Shown here piece after piece: positions 47,754 through 56,588 of a stretch of DNA of 64,000 nt. Every line of letters starts with the position of its first letter. Position 1 is the stretch's first letter. This DNA comes from Flavobacteriales bacterium (GTDB lineage: Bacteria; Bacteroidota; Bacteroidia; Flavobacteriales_F; PHOS-HE28): the NCBI GenBank assembly GCA_016719225.1, contig JADKAN010000005.1, positions 62,001-126,000 on the forward strand. The letters run 5' to 3'. The notes below the pieces were generated by a model that worked only from the letters and a program-made list of their open reading frames with translations, was not told where the DNA came from and made no database searches. The translations under genes were made by a program, and so were the position numbers.

Positions 47754-48386
47754 ATGTTCACGGAACCGGCGCTGCAGGAGGCATTCAACACCGTTGCTAC
47801 AAGGCGGTCATTCCCCGTTGGAACGGTGATCATGAACGTCGGCGATATCATTACCCATATTCCGATCGTGGAGAAGGGCAGCTTGCGCATTCTGGCGCAG
47901 GATAATGACGGCAAGGAGCGCTTTCTCTACCACATCATGCCGGGCGAGACCTGCTCGCTCTCACTCACCTGTTGCGAAGCTCGCAAGACCAGCTCTGTAA
48001 TGGCCGTGGTGGAGGAGGACGCCGAATTACTGATGATGCCTGCACGCCATGCCGACGAATGGATGATCTACCCCGAATGGCGCCGTTACGTGGGCGCGGC
48101 ACAGGCACAACGGTTCGGTGAGCTTTTGGAGACCATCGAAAAGCTGGCTTTCAGCAAGCTGGATGAACAGCTCTGGGATTACCTGGTGAAGCGCGTGCAA
48201 GCGACAGGTAATATCACCTTGAAGGCCACGCACCAGGACATTGCGCAGGAACTGGGCTCACCCCGCGAAGTGGTGACGCGATTGCTCCAACATTTGCAAC
48301 GGCGTGGATTGGTGACACTTTCACGCGGTGAGATCGAGGTGCACCTTACCGCTTCCGGCAAGCAGGTCTCACAGGAAGGGGCGTAA
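47754..48386 (+). CDS. Crp/Fnr-family regulator of the sulfur cluster
   Basis: This 210-residue regulator has a cyclic-nucleotide-type beta-roll (residues ~10-105), a dimer helix, and a winged helix-turn-helix near the end (ATHQDIAQELGSPREVVTRLLQHLQRRGLV). The MPGETCSLSLTCCEARKTSS segment has three cysteines and resembles a Bacteroidota subgroup found next to rhodanese and persulfide genes. It is convergent with that cluster and overlaps the thioredoxin stop by 18 bases. Regulation of the cluster is inferred from location; the effector is unknown, and the cysteines suggest thiol or persulfide sensing. Confidence 0.88.
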   Translation: MFTEPALQEAFNTVATRRSFPVGTVIMNVGDIITHIPIVEKGSLRILAQDNDGKERFLYHIMPGETCSLSLTCCEARKTSSVMAVVEEDAELLMMPARHADEWMIYPEWRRYVGAAQAQRFGELLETIEKLAFSKLDEQLWDYLVKRVQATGNITLKATHQDIAQELGSPREVVTRLLQHLQRRGLVTLSRGEIEVHLTASGKQVSQEGA

Positions 48387-48674
48387 TGCCTCTTGTAATT
48401 GCGAAGCGCCCAGCACACCGCTTTGCCGCCACACTACTTGGCCCTTCTTAAAGATGGCCAGCGTGGGCACGCCGCGAACATTGTAAGCCTGTGCCGCTGC
48501 CGGGTTCTTGTCCACGTCCACCTTCAGCACCACTGCCCTGTCGCCAATTTTGGTCTTGAACTGATCGAGGATGGGCTTCATCGTTTTGCACGGTCCGCAC
48601 CATTCCGCGAAAAAATCCACCACCACCGGCTTCTCGCCGTTGATCAGTTCCTTGAAGCTTGTTCTGCCTTCCAT
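48369..48674 (-). CDS. thioredoxin
   Basis: The 101-residue protein has the WCGPC redox motif (residues 25-29, DFFAEWCGPCKTMKP), the buried Asp in VVVDFFA and the cis-proline GVPTLAIF. No signal peptide is present, so it is cytoplasmic. It lies at the end of the rhodanese/persulfide dioxygenase cluster and may recycle protein persulfides or disulfides formed there. Confidence 0.93.
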   Translation of the reverse strand: MEGRTSFKELINGEKPVVVDFFAEWCGPCKTMKPILDQFKTKIGDRAVVLKVDVDKNPAAAQAYNVRGVPTLAIFKKGQVVWRQSGVLGASQLQEALRPFL

Positions 48675-48677
48675 TGT

Positions 48678-48914
48678 TCAATGCACTTCTTCGTAATCCA
48701 CTTCCTTAACAAACCCATCAGGCTTCCTGTTCGCCGGCGGAGTGGCACACGCCGTTGAACAGCAGCCCAGACCAAAAATGGCCTGTATGCCGAACCAAGC
48801 AGCTGCCACATAGGCCAGCATCTCGCCTTCACTGATCGCGGCCGCGAGGAAGACGCCGGCCAACACCAGCCTCAGCCATCGGGCTGCACTCCAGTCACGG
48901 AACAGACGGTTCAT
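48678..48914 (-). CDS. small membrane protein of the sulfur cluster
   Basis: This 78-residue protein has two hydrophobic segments (WLRLVLAGVFLAAAISEG, MLAYVAAAWFGIQAIFGL), like DUF2892/YgaP-type membrane partners, followed by a cysteine cluster (GCCSTAC). The C-terminus is acidic. No closer family is recognised. Its start overlaps the rhodanese stop by one base and its stop is three bases before the thioredoxin start, so it belongs to the same transcript. Confidence 0.75.
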   Translation of the reverse strand: MNRLFRDWSAARWLRLVLAGVFLAAAISEGEMLAYVAAAWFGIQAIFGLGCCSTACATPPANRKPDGFVKEVDYEEVH

Positions 48915-49219
48915 CAGCTATTCAGCACACGGTCCAAGCTGGACCAGCCGCCGCCGTTATAGGCTTCGTAGCCTTCCGCCTTCAGGATGGACACAGCACT
49001 ACCGCTGCGACCACCGCTGAGGCAGCAGGCGATGACCGCCTTGTCCTTGGGAAGCTTTTTCAATTGTTGCTGTAGCTTGTCCAGCGGGATGTTGATGGAG
49101 CCTTTCACGTGGCCCCCGGCGAATTCTCCCGTGGTGCGAACGTCCAAAAGCGTGGCTCCTTTGCTCTTAATTTCTTTCAGGTCCACCTTGGGTCCCATTC
49201 CGAAAAGTGTGCGCAGCAT
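48914..49219 (-). CDS. single-domain rhodanese
   Basis: The 101-residue protein has the rhodanese elements LLDVRTTGEFAGGHVKGSINIP and the active-site loop ACCLSGGRSGSA, with the persulfide-carrying cysteine (C-x-S-G-x-R form). Rhodaneses transfer sulfane sulfur. It is coupled to the small membrane protein downstream and to the DUF6132-like gene whose stop lies next to its start. No signal peptide is evident. Confidence 0.9.
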   Translation of the reverse strand: MLRTLFGMGPKVDLKEIKSKGATLLDVRTTGEFAGGHVKGSINIPLDKLQQQLKKLPKDKAVIACCLSGGRSGSAVSILKAEGYEAYNGGGWSSLDRVLNS

Positions 49220-49429
49220 TCAGTTGTTGTTGTTTGGTTGTTCGTTCTTCTTTTCCTTCCTGACGGAGTTGACCAGCAGCCCGCCCATGAACGCGCCATA
49301 AAGCGAGCTGTTCACCGGACTGCCTGTGATGGAGCAACCTGCCGTGCAGCCCCATTGGCTCCAATAGAACCAGCCAGCTACCGCACCGAGGATGACACCG
49401 ACAGCAGTGAGCAGCCAGATGCGCTTCAT
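49220..49429 (-). CDS. small membrane protein, DUF6132-like
   Basis: This 69-residue protein has two hydrophobic segments (IWLLTAVGVILGAVAGWFYW and LYGAFMGGLLVNSV) with WGCTAGCSITGSPVNSS between them, the arrangement of the DUF6132 proteins found in Bacteroidota sulfur clusters. The DUF number is from memory. The C-terminus is Lys/Asn-rich. Its ATG overlaps the DUF2892 stop (ATGA at 49426-49429). Confidence 0.7.
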   Translation of the reverse strand: MKRIWLLTAVGVILGAVAGWFYWSQWGCTAGCSITGSPVNSSLYGAFMGGLLVNSVRKEKKNEQPNNNN

Positions 49430-49626
49430 CTCTTGCAGGTGTTGAATCCGAAAAGGGCATACAGCGGGCAGAAACTCACGAAGCTGGTCAGCAGGAACAC
49501 CGTGGCGAATACCAATAGGATGATCGCCAATGTTCCATGAAGCACACCTGTGAAGGTGAGCACGACGGTCGCTAGCGCCACGATGATGCGCACCGTGCGG
49601 TCCATCCCTCCCATGTTCTTTTTCAT
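49426..49626 (-). CDS. DUF2892 (YgaP-like) membrane protein
   Basis: This 66-residue protein has two hydrophobic helices (VRIIVALATVVLTFTGVLHG, LAIILLVFATVFLLTSF) and the diagnostic ending FCPLYALFGFNTCKR. DUF2892 proteins are short membrane partners of rhodaneses. A GACCTTTG box on the minus strand at 49644-49651 is the likely promoter for this gene and the four downstream of it. Confidence 0.88.
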   Translation of the reverse strand: MKKNMGGMDRTVRIIVALATVVLTFTGVLHGTLAIILLVFATVFLLTSFVSFCPLYALFGFNTCKR

Positions 49627-49643
49627 TTCCCTGTTGTTGGCCC

Positions 49644-49651
49644 CAAAGGTC
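49644..49651 (-). promoter_or_regulatory. promoter-like box for the DUF2892-rhodanese-thioredoxin unit
   Basis: GACCTTTG on the minus strand, 17 bases before the DUF2892 ATG. It differs from TAnnTTTG at the first base only. Confidence 0.35.
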
Positions 49652-49812
49652 CGAAAGGCGTTGCCAGCGGTCGGTGATGATCCTCACCAAAACGATACCG
49701 GGAATACAACCGGAGTGCGCTGCGCTGTGATGGGATGCTTGCCTACCCGGAACGGCACTCATACATCCTCGCTCTGCCCGGGCTAATAAGGGGAAATGAA
49801 TACGCTCTCCTT

Positions 49813-51225
49813 CTATTTTTCCAATGTGCTCGGGCAAACGAATTCCGTTGTGGGAAGCCCCGTCTTCTGGATCGCCGCGAAGCCTCCTGCCACGTCCACC
49901 ACGTTGTGGATCCCGCGTGCCTTCAGCACCGATGCCGCGATCATGCTGCGATAGCCGCCTGCACAATGCACATAGTTGGTCCCGTCCTTGCTGAATTCGG
50001 CGAGGTGGTCGTTCAGGAACTGCAGCGAGGCATGCTTGGCATGCTCCAAATGCTCCGCCTCCCATTCGCTGGGTTTGCGCACATCGAAGACGTTCAGCTT
50101 GTCCGTCTGCATGCGCTTAGCGAACTCATCCGCCGATACGCTCTCCAAGGAATCCGCATCGCGTCCGGCACCCTTCCAAGCGGTGATCCCGCCTTTCAGG
50201 TAGCCGAGCACGTTGTCATAACCGACGCGGGCCAAGCGTGTCACGGTCTCATCCTCGCTGCCTTCATCTGTCACGAGCACCAATGGGTGCTTCACATCCG
50301 GGATCATCGCGCCCACCCAAGGGGCGAAATCGCCCTTCAACCCGATGTTGATGCTGCGTGGCACGAAGCCGTCCTTGAAGGTCTGTGGCGCGCGTGTGTC
50401 CAGCACCAACGCGCCTTCGCTTTCCACGATCAGCTCGACCAGATCGGGGGTCAATGCACGCAAGCCTTTTTCCTTCAAGGTCGCCAAACTGGGGATCGCA
50501 CCCTTGTTCATGGCTACGTTCTGTGGAAAATAGGCCGGTGGCGGAAGGATCCCGTCGGTCACTTCCTTGACGAACTGTTCTTTGGTAGCCGCTTTCAGGG
50601 CGTAATTCACCTTCTTCTGATTGCCCAAGGTGTCCCAGGTCTCCTTGCTCATGTTCTTCCCGCAGGCGCTTCCAGCCCCGTGCGCTGGATAGACGATCAC
50701 GTCATCCGGAAGGGTCATGATCTTGGTGTGAAGCGAATCGTACAAATGCCCCGCAAGGTCTTCCATGGTGAGGCTGCCGATCTTCTGCGCAAGATCGGGG
50801 CGGCCAACATCGCCAATGAAGAGCGTGTCACCGCTGAAGATGCAGTGAGGCTTACCGTTCTCATCCAGCAAGAGGTAGGTGGTACTTTCCATGGTGTGCC
50901 CGGGTGTGTGCAGCACCTTGATGGTGACCTTACCGAGCTTCAGCTCCTCGCCATCGTTCGCGATATGCGCAGTGAAGTCGGGGTTCGCATTGGGACCATA
51001 GATGATCGTGGCTCCCGTGCGTTTGGCGAGGTCCACGTGGCCGCTCACGAAGTCCGCGTGGAAGTGCGTCTCCAGCACATACTTGATCTTCGCGCCGCTT
51101 TTTTCAGCGCGATCGATGTATGGCTGTGATTCGCGCAACGGATCGATAACCGCCGCTTCGCCGTTGCTCTCGATGTAGTAAGCCCCTTGTGCGAGGCAGC
51201 CAGTGTAGATCTGTTCGATTTTCAT
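49813..51225 (-). CDS. persulfide dioxygenase-like metallo-hydrolase with two rhodanese domains
   Basis: This 470-residue protein has an N-terminal metallo-beta-lactamase domain (THFHADFVSGH iron/zinc motif, VLHTPGHTMES, FSGDTLFIGDVGRPDL) and two rhodanese domains. The first rhodanese domain (about 265-355) has no cysteine in its active loop (VTDEGSEDE); the second (about 375-460) has VHCAGGYRS with the active cysteine. ETHE1-like enzymes oxidise glutathione persulfide to sulfite. ATG 51223-51225 (MKIEQIY) is the start; the longer open frame is not part of the family. The TauE gene lies 53 bases upstream. Confidence 0.92.
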   Translation of the reverse strand: MKIEQIYTGCLAQGAYYIESNGEAAVIDPLRESQPYIDRAEKSGAKIKYVLETHFHADFVSGHVDLAKRTGATIIYGPNANPDFTAHIANDGEELKLGKVTIKVLHTPGHTMESTTYLLLDENGKPHCIFSGDTLFIGDVGRPDLAQKIGSLTMEDLAGHLYDSLHTKIMTLPDDVIVYPAHGAGSACGKNMSKETWDTLGNQKKVNYALKAATKEQFVKEVTDGILPPPAYFPQNVAMNKGAIPSLATLKEKGLRALTPDLVELIVESEGALVLDTRAPQTFKDGFVPRSINIGLKGDFAPWVGAMIPDVKHPLVLVTDEGSEDETVTRLARVGYDNVLGYLKGGITAWKGAGRDADSLESVSADEFAKRMQTDKLNVFDVRKPSEWEAEHLEHAKHASLQFLNDHLAEFSKDGTNYVHCAGGYRSMIAASVLKARGIHNVVDVAGGFAAIQKTGLPTTEFVCPSTLEK

Positions 51226-51278
51226 TTTTCTTCTTGTTTTGGGCGGGACATGTCCCATCCTTACACTCCATTCCTTGC

Positions 51279-52082
51279 TCACGCTAGGGCATAAAGTTCG
51301 CGTACGATGATGTAAGTGCCCATGGCCAGCACGAACCAGCCGAACGCCGGCCGGAGCGCCGCACTACTCATGCGCTTCGAAAGTCGCGTCCCAATAACGA
51401 TGCCGAGTACAGCCAGTGCCAGGAATGGCAGCAGGATCGGCGCATAGTCCGCCAAATGGACGTGTTGGTCGCCTAAGAAGCCGATGTAGGAGTTCACGGT
51501 GATGAGGAGTAGCGAGGTGCCGATGGCGCGCTTCATGTCCACCCCCGCAAGTAGCACAAGTGATGGTACGATGAGGAAGCCGCCGCCCGCGCCCAGTACG
51601 CCGGTAAGCAGTCCGACCAACAGGCCGATAAGCAGCAGCGAGGGAAGGTGCCGCTGGACGTCCACTTCGGCTGCAGTGGCCTTTCTTCCCTTGATCATGC
51701 TCCACGCGGAGAGCAGCATTACGATAGCGAACAAGCCGAGGATCGCGCTGCCCTTCCCGATCTCCACCGCACCGACCTGTATCAACGGGTCGGGTAAAGC
51801 CGGTACCAACCACCGCCTCGTAATGAACACACTGACAATGGAGGCCGCGCCGAAGACAGCGGCAGTGTGCCATTCGATGTTCCCCTGCTTATGACGCGAA
51901 AAAATGCCCGCTGCACTGGTGGTGCCCACAATGAAGAGCGACAGACCCGTGGCGGTGACCGGATCCTGGCCGAACAGGTAGACAAGGATCGGGACGGTGA
52001 GGATGGAGCCACCACCACCGAGCAGCCCAAGGGATAAGCCCATAAGCACTGCACCTGCGTAGCCGAGAAGTTCCCAGCTCAT
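51279..52082 (-). CDS. TauE/SafE-family sulfur-compound exporter
   Basis: The 267-residue membrane protein has about eight helices and the TauE/SafE repeats (GLSLGLLGGGGSILTVPILVYL and GLLTGVLGAGGGFLIVPSLVLL). Such proteins export sulfite, sulfoacetate or related anions. Adjacent persulfide dioxygenase suggests removal of sulfite made by that enzyme. ATG 52080-52082 (MSWELL) is the start. A TACGTTTG box lies 44 bases upstream on the minus strand. Confidence 0.9.
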   Translation of the reverse strand: MSWELLGYAGAVLMGLSLGLLGGGGSILTVPILVYLFGQDPVTATGLSLFIVGTTSAAGIFSRHKQGNIEWHTAAVFGAASIVSVFITRRWLVPALPDPLIQVGAVEIGKGSAILGLFAIVMLLSAWSMIKGRKATAAEVDVQRHLPSLLLIGLLVGLLTGVLGAGGGFLIVPSLVLLAGVDMKRAIGTSLLLITVNSYIGFLGDQHVHLADYAPILLPFLALAVLGIVIGTRLSKRMSSAALRPAFGWFVLAMGTYIIVRELYALA

Positions 52083-52126
52083 GACCGTTCCGGTCCTGTT
52101 TTCCGTTGCGTCCGTAACATCCGATG

Positions 52127-52134
52127 CAAACGTA
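52127..52134 (-). promoter_or_regulatory. promoter box for tauE-persulfide dioxygenase unit
   Basis: TACGTTTG on the minus strand matches TAnnTTTG and lies 44 bases before the TauE ATG. Confidence 0.5.
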
Positions 52135-52258
52135 CCTCCGGGCGATCCGACCAACGGTGATAACAGTTACCGGACCTTATCAGTTGATCGTCCGGAAAGC
52201 CTAAAAGGTGGAACGGTGCATGCAAGTAAGCTAGGCTGTTGCTGCAATGCGAAAAGGA

Positions 52259-53383
52259 TCAGAGCATCGCCAGCAGCGAAGGACCGAACTCCTTCACCTG
52301 GTAGCTGCGTAGCCCCGGGACCAAGGCAAGCTCCTGCGCATCGTGCGGATCAGCCCTGGCAATATCCATGAGCAATTGGTTGGCCGCGATAATGCCGGGG
52401 CGCAGGTCGTGGGCGATCGCCATTTTGTCGCGTGCCTCTTTCAGCCGCTTCACGCGTTCCTCCAGTTCGGGCTCACGCGGGTAGCGCTTGGGCTTTTCCA
52501 AACGAGGCCATTGCTCCTTGGGTGTTTCCATTCCCCGGTGCATGGCGCCCAAAATGTCGTCCGCATATTTCTCCATGGCCGAGGGGCCGATTCCTTTAAC
52601 CTGCGCCAGTTCCACCGTTGTGCGCACAGGCTCTTTGGCCAAACTCAACAGGACGTCGTTGCCCAGCACCATAAAAGCCGCACGGTCCAGTTTCGATGCA
52701 ACGCCGGAGCGCCATTCATGCAATTCCTTCAGTACCGCAAGCTCCTTGGGCCGTAGGGTCTTCGCACCCTTGATCCGCAGGAAGCCCGGCGTATCGTCCT
52801 CCTTGCCTTGGAAGGGCACTTCGGTGAGCAGCCCGAATTCCTCCATCGCCCATTCCCAGCGGCCTTTCGCATGCAGTTGCGCGGCCAACTCTTCGCGCAG
52901 GGCGATCAAGTTGCGCGTGTCCATGGCGGCATAATTCAACATATCCTGCGTCAGTGGGCGCTTGCACCAATCCGCTTTCTGGAAGCGTTTGTCCAACTGG
53001 ATGTTGAAATACTTCTTCATCAGCGAGGCCAGCCCCAGCTCCGGTTCATTCACCAGTTCGGCAGCGATCAGCGTGTCGAAGATGTTCCGCACCCGGAAGC
53101 CGTACATGCGCTTCAACAAGCGCAGGTCGAAGTCGGCGTCATGGATCACGGTCTCCATGCGCTCCGAGCCTAAAAGCGTGCCCAAGCCATCCACTTCCGT
53201 CAAGGCCATCGGGTCCACGAGCCAAGTGTTCGTCCGGTTCGATAGTTGGACCAAGCCGATGCGCTCATGGTAACGATGGAAGCTGCTGGCTTCTGTATCC
53301 AACGCTAAGCACGGTTCATCGGCCAGCTCCTTCATCAACGAATGGAATGCGGCGGGTGTGGCGATCAACGGGGCTTCCTGCAT
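52259..53383 (-). CDS. rnd: ribonuclease D
   Basis: The 374-residue 3'-5' exonuclease has the DEDD catalytic set: CLALDTEASSF (first Asp and Glu), VIHDADFDLRLL, and LNYAAMDTRNLIAL with the last Asp. An HRDC-type helical domain follows (LAVLKELHEWRSGVASKLDR, AFMVLGNDVLLSLA). It trims tRNA precursors and other RNAs. The open frame begins with TTG 53393-53395; ATG 53381-53383 (MQEAPLI) is preferred. It is divergent from gcvP. Confidence 0.92.
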   Translation of the reverse strand: MQEAPLIATPAAFHSLMKELADEPCLALDTEASSFHRYHERIGLVQLSNRTNTWLVDPMALTEVDGLGTLLGSERMETVIHDADFDLRLLKRMYGFRVRNIFDTLIAAELVNEPELGLASLMKKYFNIQLDKRFQKADWCKRPLTQDMLNYAAMDTRNLIALREELAAQLHAKGRWEWAMEEFGLLTEVPFQGKEDDTPGFLRIKGAKTLRPKELAVLKELHEWRSGVASKLDRAAFMVLGNDVLLSLAKEPVRTTVELAQVKGIGPSAMEKYADDILGAMHRGMETPKEQWPRLEKPKRYPREPELEERVKRLKEARDKMAIAHDLRPGIIAANQLLMDIARADPHDAQELALVPGLRSYQVKEFGPSLLAML

Positions 53384-53603
53384 GGGGGGGTGCAAAGGAA
53401 GCTATTGACCGGTCTGCGCGGAGCGTTTTGTTACCGGAATGGGCTAGCGAGCACAGATCTATCTCTTTTTTTCCAGCTCTCATTCGCTGGTAACCGCCTA
53501 GAAATGAGTGGAATGCCTGATCCGGTGCATATGCTCGTGTATGGCGAGCACCAACAAGTCCCTTCCGCTGACCCCGCTCATTTCGTTGCAGGACCGTACC
53601 TGA

Positions 53604-53611
53604 TAACTTTG
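53604..53611 (+). promoter_or_regulatory. promoter box for gcvP
   Basis: TAACTTTG lies 25 bases before the gcvP ATG; TTG at 53586-53588 may be part of a -33 element. Confidence 0.5.
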
Positions 53612-53636
53612 CGCACCCAATTGAAACGGCCCACGA

Positions 53637-56510
53637 ATGCCCATCGCCAACTACCAAGATCGCCACATCGGTCCCGATGCCAAGGAGACCGCAGCCATGC
53701 TGGAGACCATCGGCCAACCATCGTTGGATGCCTTGATCGAACGTACCCTGCCGGACAGTATCCGCAGCAGCAAGCCTATGGGTATCGGCGAAGCGCTCAG
53801 CGAACGCGAACTGCTGGAGCACATGCGTGAGCTGGGATCGAAGAACAAATTTTCACGCAACTACATCGGCCTGGGCTACTCCGGTACGATCACGCCTTCG
53901 CCCATCCGCCGCAACGTTTTTGAAAACCCGGGGTGGTACACGGCATACACACCTTACCAAGCAGAGATCAGCCAAGGGCGATTGGAAGCTTTGCTGAATT
54001 TCCAGACCATGGTGGTGGACCTCACGGGTCTGCCCATTGCGAACGCTTCCCTGTTGGATGAAGGCACCGCCGCCGCAGAGGCCATGCTGATGTTCCACCA
54101 CGAACTGGCCAAGGAACATCAGCATCGCACGGGTTTCTTCGTGGACGCCGGGTTGGCTCCACAGACCATCGACGTGCTCCGTACACGTGCAGAACCTTTG
54201 GGCATTGAACTGGTGCTGGGCAACGCCATTGCGGATGCCGTGCCGGACCATTGCTTCGGCATCGCGTTGCAGTATCCCGCCATGGACGGTTCCGTGAACG
54301 ACTACCGGCAATTGGTGGCCGGCCTGAAAGAGCGTGGCGTGAAGGTTCTTGTCTGCACCGACCTGTTGGCGCTCACGCTGCTCGTTCCCCCGGGCGAATG
54401 GGGAGCGGACGTGTGCGTGGGGAACAGCCAGCGCTTCGGTGTGCCGATGGGCTACGGTGGCCCGCATGCGGCGTTCTTCAGCACCACCGAGGAATTCAAG
54501 CGTTTGATCCCCGGTCGGATCATTGGCGTAAGTCGCGACCGCAGGGGAAAGGCCGCATTGCGCATGGCGTTGCAGACACGCGAGCAGCATATCCGCCGCG
54601 ATAAGGCCACCAGCAACATTTGCACCGCTCAGGCACTACTTGCTGTGATGGCCTCGAGCTACGCGGTGTATCACGGTCCTCAGGGGCTGAAGGCAATTGC
54701 CAAACGCATCCATGCTTTTGCGGGCCAACTGGCGCGCGGAGCGAAGGGCTTGGGCTTCGATCTGAAGAACGCACATTATTTCGATACCCTCACGTTCGCT
54801 CTACCTGCCGGGGTCACGGCTGATAAAGTACGTTATGCCATGGAGGCGCACGGGATCAACTTGTGCTATCGCGGAGACCTCGTCGGTATCGCCATGGACG
54901 AGACCGTTCGCGAAGCGGATGTAAAGGAGCTGTTGGCTGCGCTGGGCGAAGCTACCGGGAAAAAAGCATCGGAAGCACCGGGAGAGAACGGCATTGGAGA
55001 GTCCATTCCCGCCGGGTTGAAGCGCAATTCGGACTTCATGACGCATCCTGTCTTCAACAGCTACCACACCGAGACGGAGCTGATGCGCTACCTCAAGCGC
55101 TTGGAGAACAAGGACTACTCGCTGGTGCATGGCATGATCCCTTTGGGCAGCTGCACCATGAAGTTGAATGCGGCCAGCACATTGATCCCCTTGATGTGGC
55201 CTGAATGGGCCGGCATGCATCCCTTCGCCCCTGTGACGCAGGCCGGGGGGTATCAGTCGGTGATCAAGGAACTTGAGCAATTGCTGGCCAAATGCACCGG
55301 CTTTGTCGCCACGAGCCTCCAACCCAACAGCGGTGCACAGGGCGAATACACAGGTCTATTGACGATCCGGGCCTATCATCACGCCAAAGGCGACATGAAG
55401 CGTGATATCGCCTTGATCCCCAGCAGTGCGCACGGTACGAACCCGGCGAGCGCCGTAATGGCCGGCATGAAGGTGGTGGTGGTGAAAGCCGATGCCCGCG
55501 GGCAGGTGGACGTGGCCGATCTGAAAGCCAAGGCCGAACAGTACAAGGACACTTTGTCCTGCCTGATGATCACCTACCCCAGCACGCACGGTGTGTATGA
55601 AGCCGCCATCAAAGAGATCATCGAAACGATCCATGCCAACGGTGGATTGGTCTACATGGATGGTGCAAACATGAACGCGCAGACGGGCCTCACTTCACCA
55701 GGCGAAGTGGGCGCTGATGTGTGCCACCTGAACCTGCACAAGACCTTCGCCATCCCGCATGGTGGCGGTGGCCCGGGTGTAGGACCGATCTGTGTGAACG
55801 AGAAGTTGAAACCTTTCCTTCCCGGCCATTCACTGGTGGTCACCGGTGGCGATCATGCTATCCCGGCTGTCAGCTCGGCTCCTTGGGGCAGCTCATTGAT
55901 CTTGCTGATCAGCTATGCTTACATCAAGATGCTAGGAGAGCAGGGCCTCACGGATGTTACCCGTTACGCGATCCTCAACGCCAACTACCTTAAGGCCAAG
56001 CTCGAAGGCCAATATCCCATCCTGTACAATGGCGACATGGGGATGGTGGCACACGAAATGATCCTGGATTGCCGCGACTTCAAGCGCACGGCAGGGGTGG
56101 AGGTAGAAGATATCGCAAAGCGCCTAATGGACTATGGCTTCCATGCGCCCACCGTAAGCTTCCCCGTCGCAGGCACCTTGATGGTCGAGCCCACCGAAAG
56201 CGAGAACAAAGCGGAACTCGACCGTTTCGTGGAAGCCATGACCGTGATCCGCCAAGAGATCGCTGACATAGCGGATGGGAAAATGGACAAAGCCGATAAC
56301 CCATTGAAGATGGCGCCCCATACCGCCGACGAGGTGATCACGGATAACTGGCAGCATGGCTATGGCCGCGAACAGGCCGCTTTCCCGGTGAACACATTGC
56401 GAACCGGTAAGTACTGGCCCACGGCCAGCCGTGTCGACAATGCTTTCGGGGACCGCAACCTGGTCTGCAGTTGCCCGCCTATAGAGGCATACTCAGAGGT
56501 GGTGGCGTAA
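53637..56510 (+). CDS. gcvP: glycine dehydrogenase (decarboxylating), single-chain P-protein
   Basis: The 957-residue enzyme is the PLP-dependent P-protein of the glycine cleavage system. It is a fused form of the two-subunit type: an N-terminal half with RNYIGLGYSGTITPSPIRRN and GVPMGYGGPHAAFF, and a C-terminal half with LGSCTMKLNAAS and the PLP lysine, Lys702 in NLHKTFAIPHGGGGPG. The gene is isolated; gcvT and gcvH are not in the window. A bidirectional hairpin lies just after the stop. Confidence 0.97.
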   Translation: MPIANYQDRHIGPDAKETAAMLETIGQPSLDALIERTLPDSIRSSKPMGIGEALSERELLEHMRELGSKNKFSRNYIGLGYSGTITPSPIRRNVFENPGWYTAYTPYQAEISQGRLEALLNFQTMVVDLTGLPIANASLLDEGTAAAEAMLMFHHELAKEHQHRTGFFVDAGLAPQTIDVLRTRAEPLGIELVLGNAIADAVPDHCFGIALQYPAMDGSVNDYRQLVAGLKERGVKVLVCTDLLALTLLVPPGEWGADVCVGNSQRFGVPMGYGGPHAAFFSTTEEFKRLIPGRIIGVSRDRRGKAALRMALQTREQHIRRDKATSNICTAQALLAVMASSYAVYHGPQGLKAIAKRIHAFAGQLARGAKGLGFDLKNAHYFDTLTFALPAGVTADKVRYAMEAHGINLCYRGDLVGIAMDETVREADVKELLAALGEATGKKASEAPGENGIGESIPAGLKRNSDFMTHPVFNSYHTETELMRYLKRLENKDYSLVHGMIPLGSCTMKLNAASTLIPLMWPEWAGMHPFAPVTQAGGYQSVIKELEQLLAKCTGFVATSLQPNSGAQGEYTGLLTIRAYHHAKGDMKRDIALIPSSAHGTNPASAVMAGMKVVVVKADARGQVDVADLKAKAEQYKDTLSCLMITYPSTHGVYEAAIKEIIETIHANGGLVYMDGANMNAQTGLTSPGEVGADVCHLNLHKTFAIPHGGGGPGVGPICVNEKLKPFLPGHSLVVTGGDHAIPAVSSAPWGSSLILLISYAYIKMLGEQGLTDVTRYAILNANYLKAKLEGQYPILYNGDMGMVAHEMILDCRDFKRTAGVEVEDIAKRLMDYGFHAPTVSFPVAGTLMVEPTESENKAELDRFVEAMTVIRQEIADIADGKMDKADNPLKMAPHTADEVITDNWQHGYGREQAAFPVNTLRTGKYWPTASRVDNAFGDRNLVCSCPPIEAYSEVVA

Positions 56511-56538
56511 ACTTGTTCTACCCGGCCAGAGCGGAAAG

Positions 56539-56561
56539 GCTGATGATCCTATCTCATCAGC
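56539..56561. terminator. bidirectional hairpin between gcvP and the Mla ATPase
   Basis: A perfect 8-base inverted repeat (GCTGATGA / TCATCAGC) with a seven-base loop in the 78-base gap between convergent genes. It is moderate in strength and has no T-run. Confidence 0.45.
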
Positions 56562-56588
56562 TGATCGATCCCCAAGGGTTGAATACGG

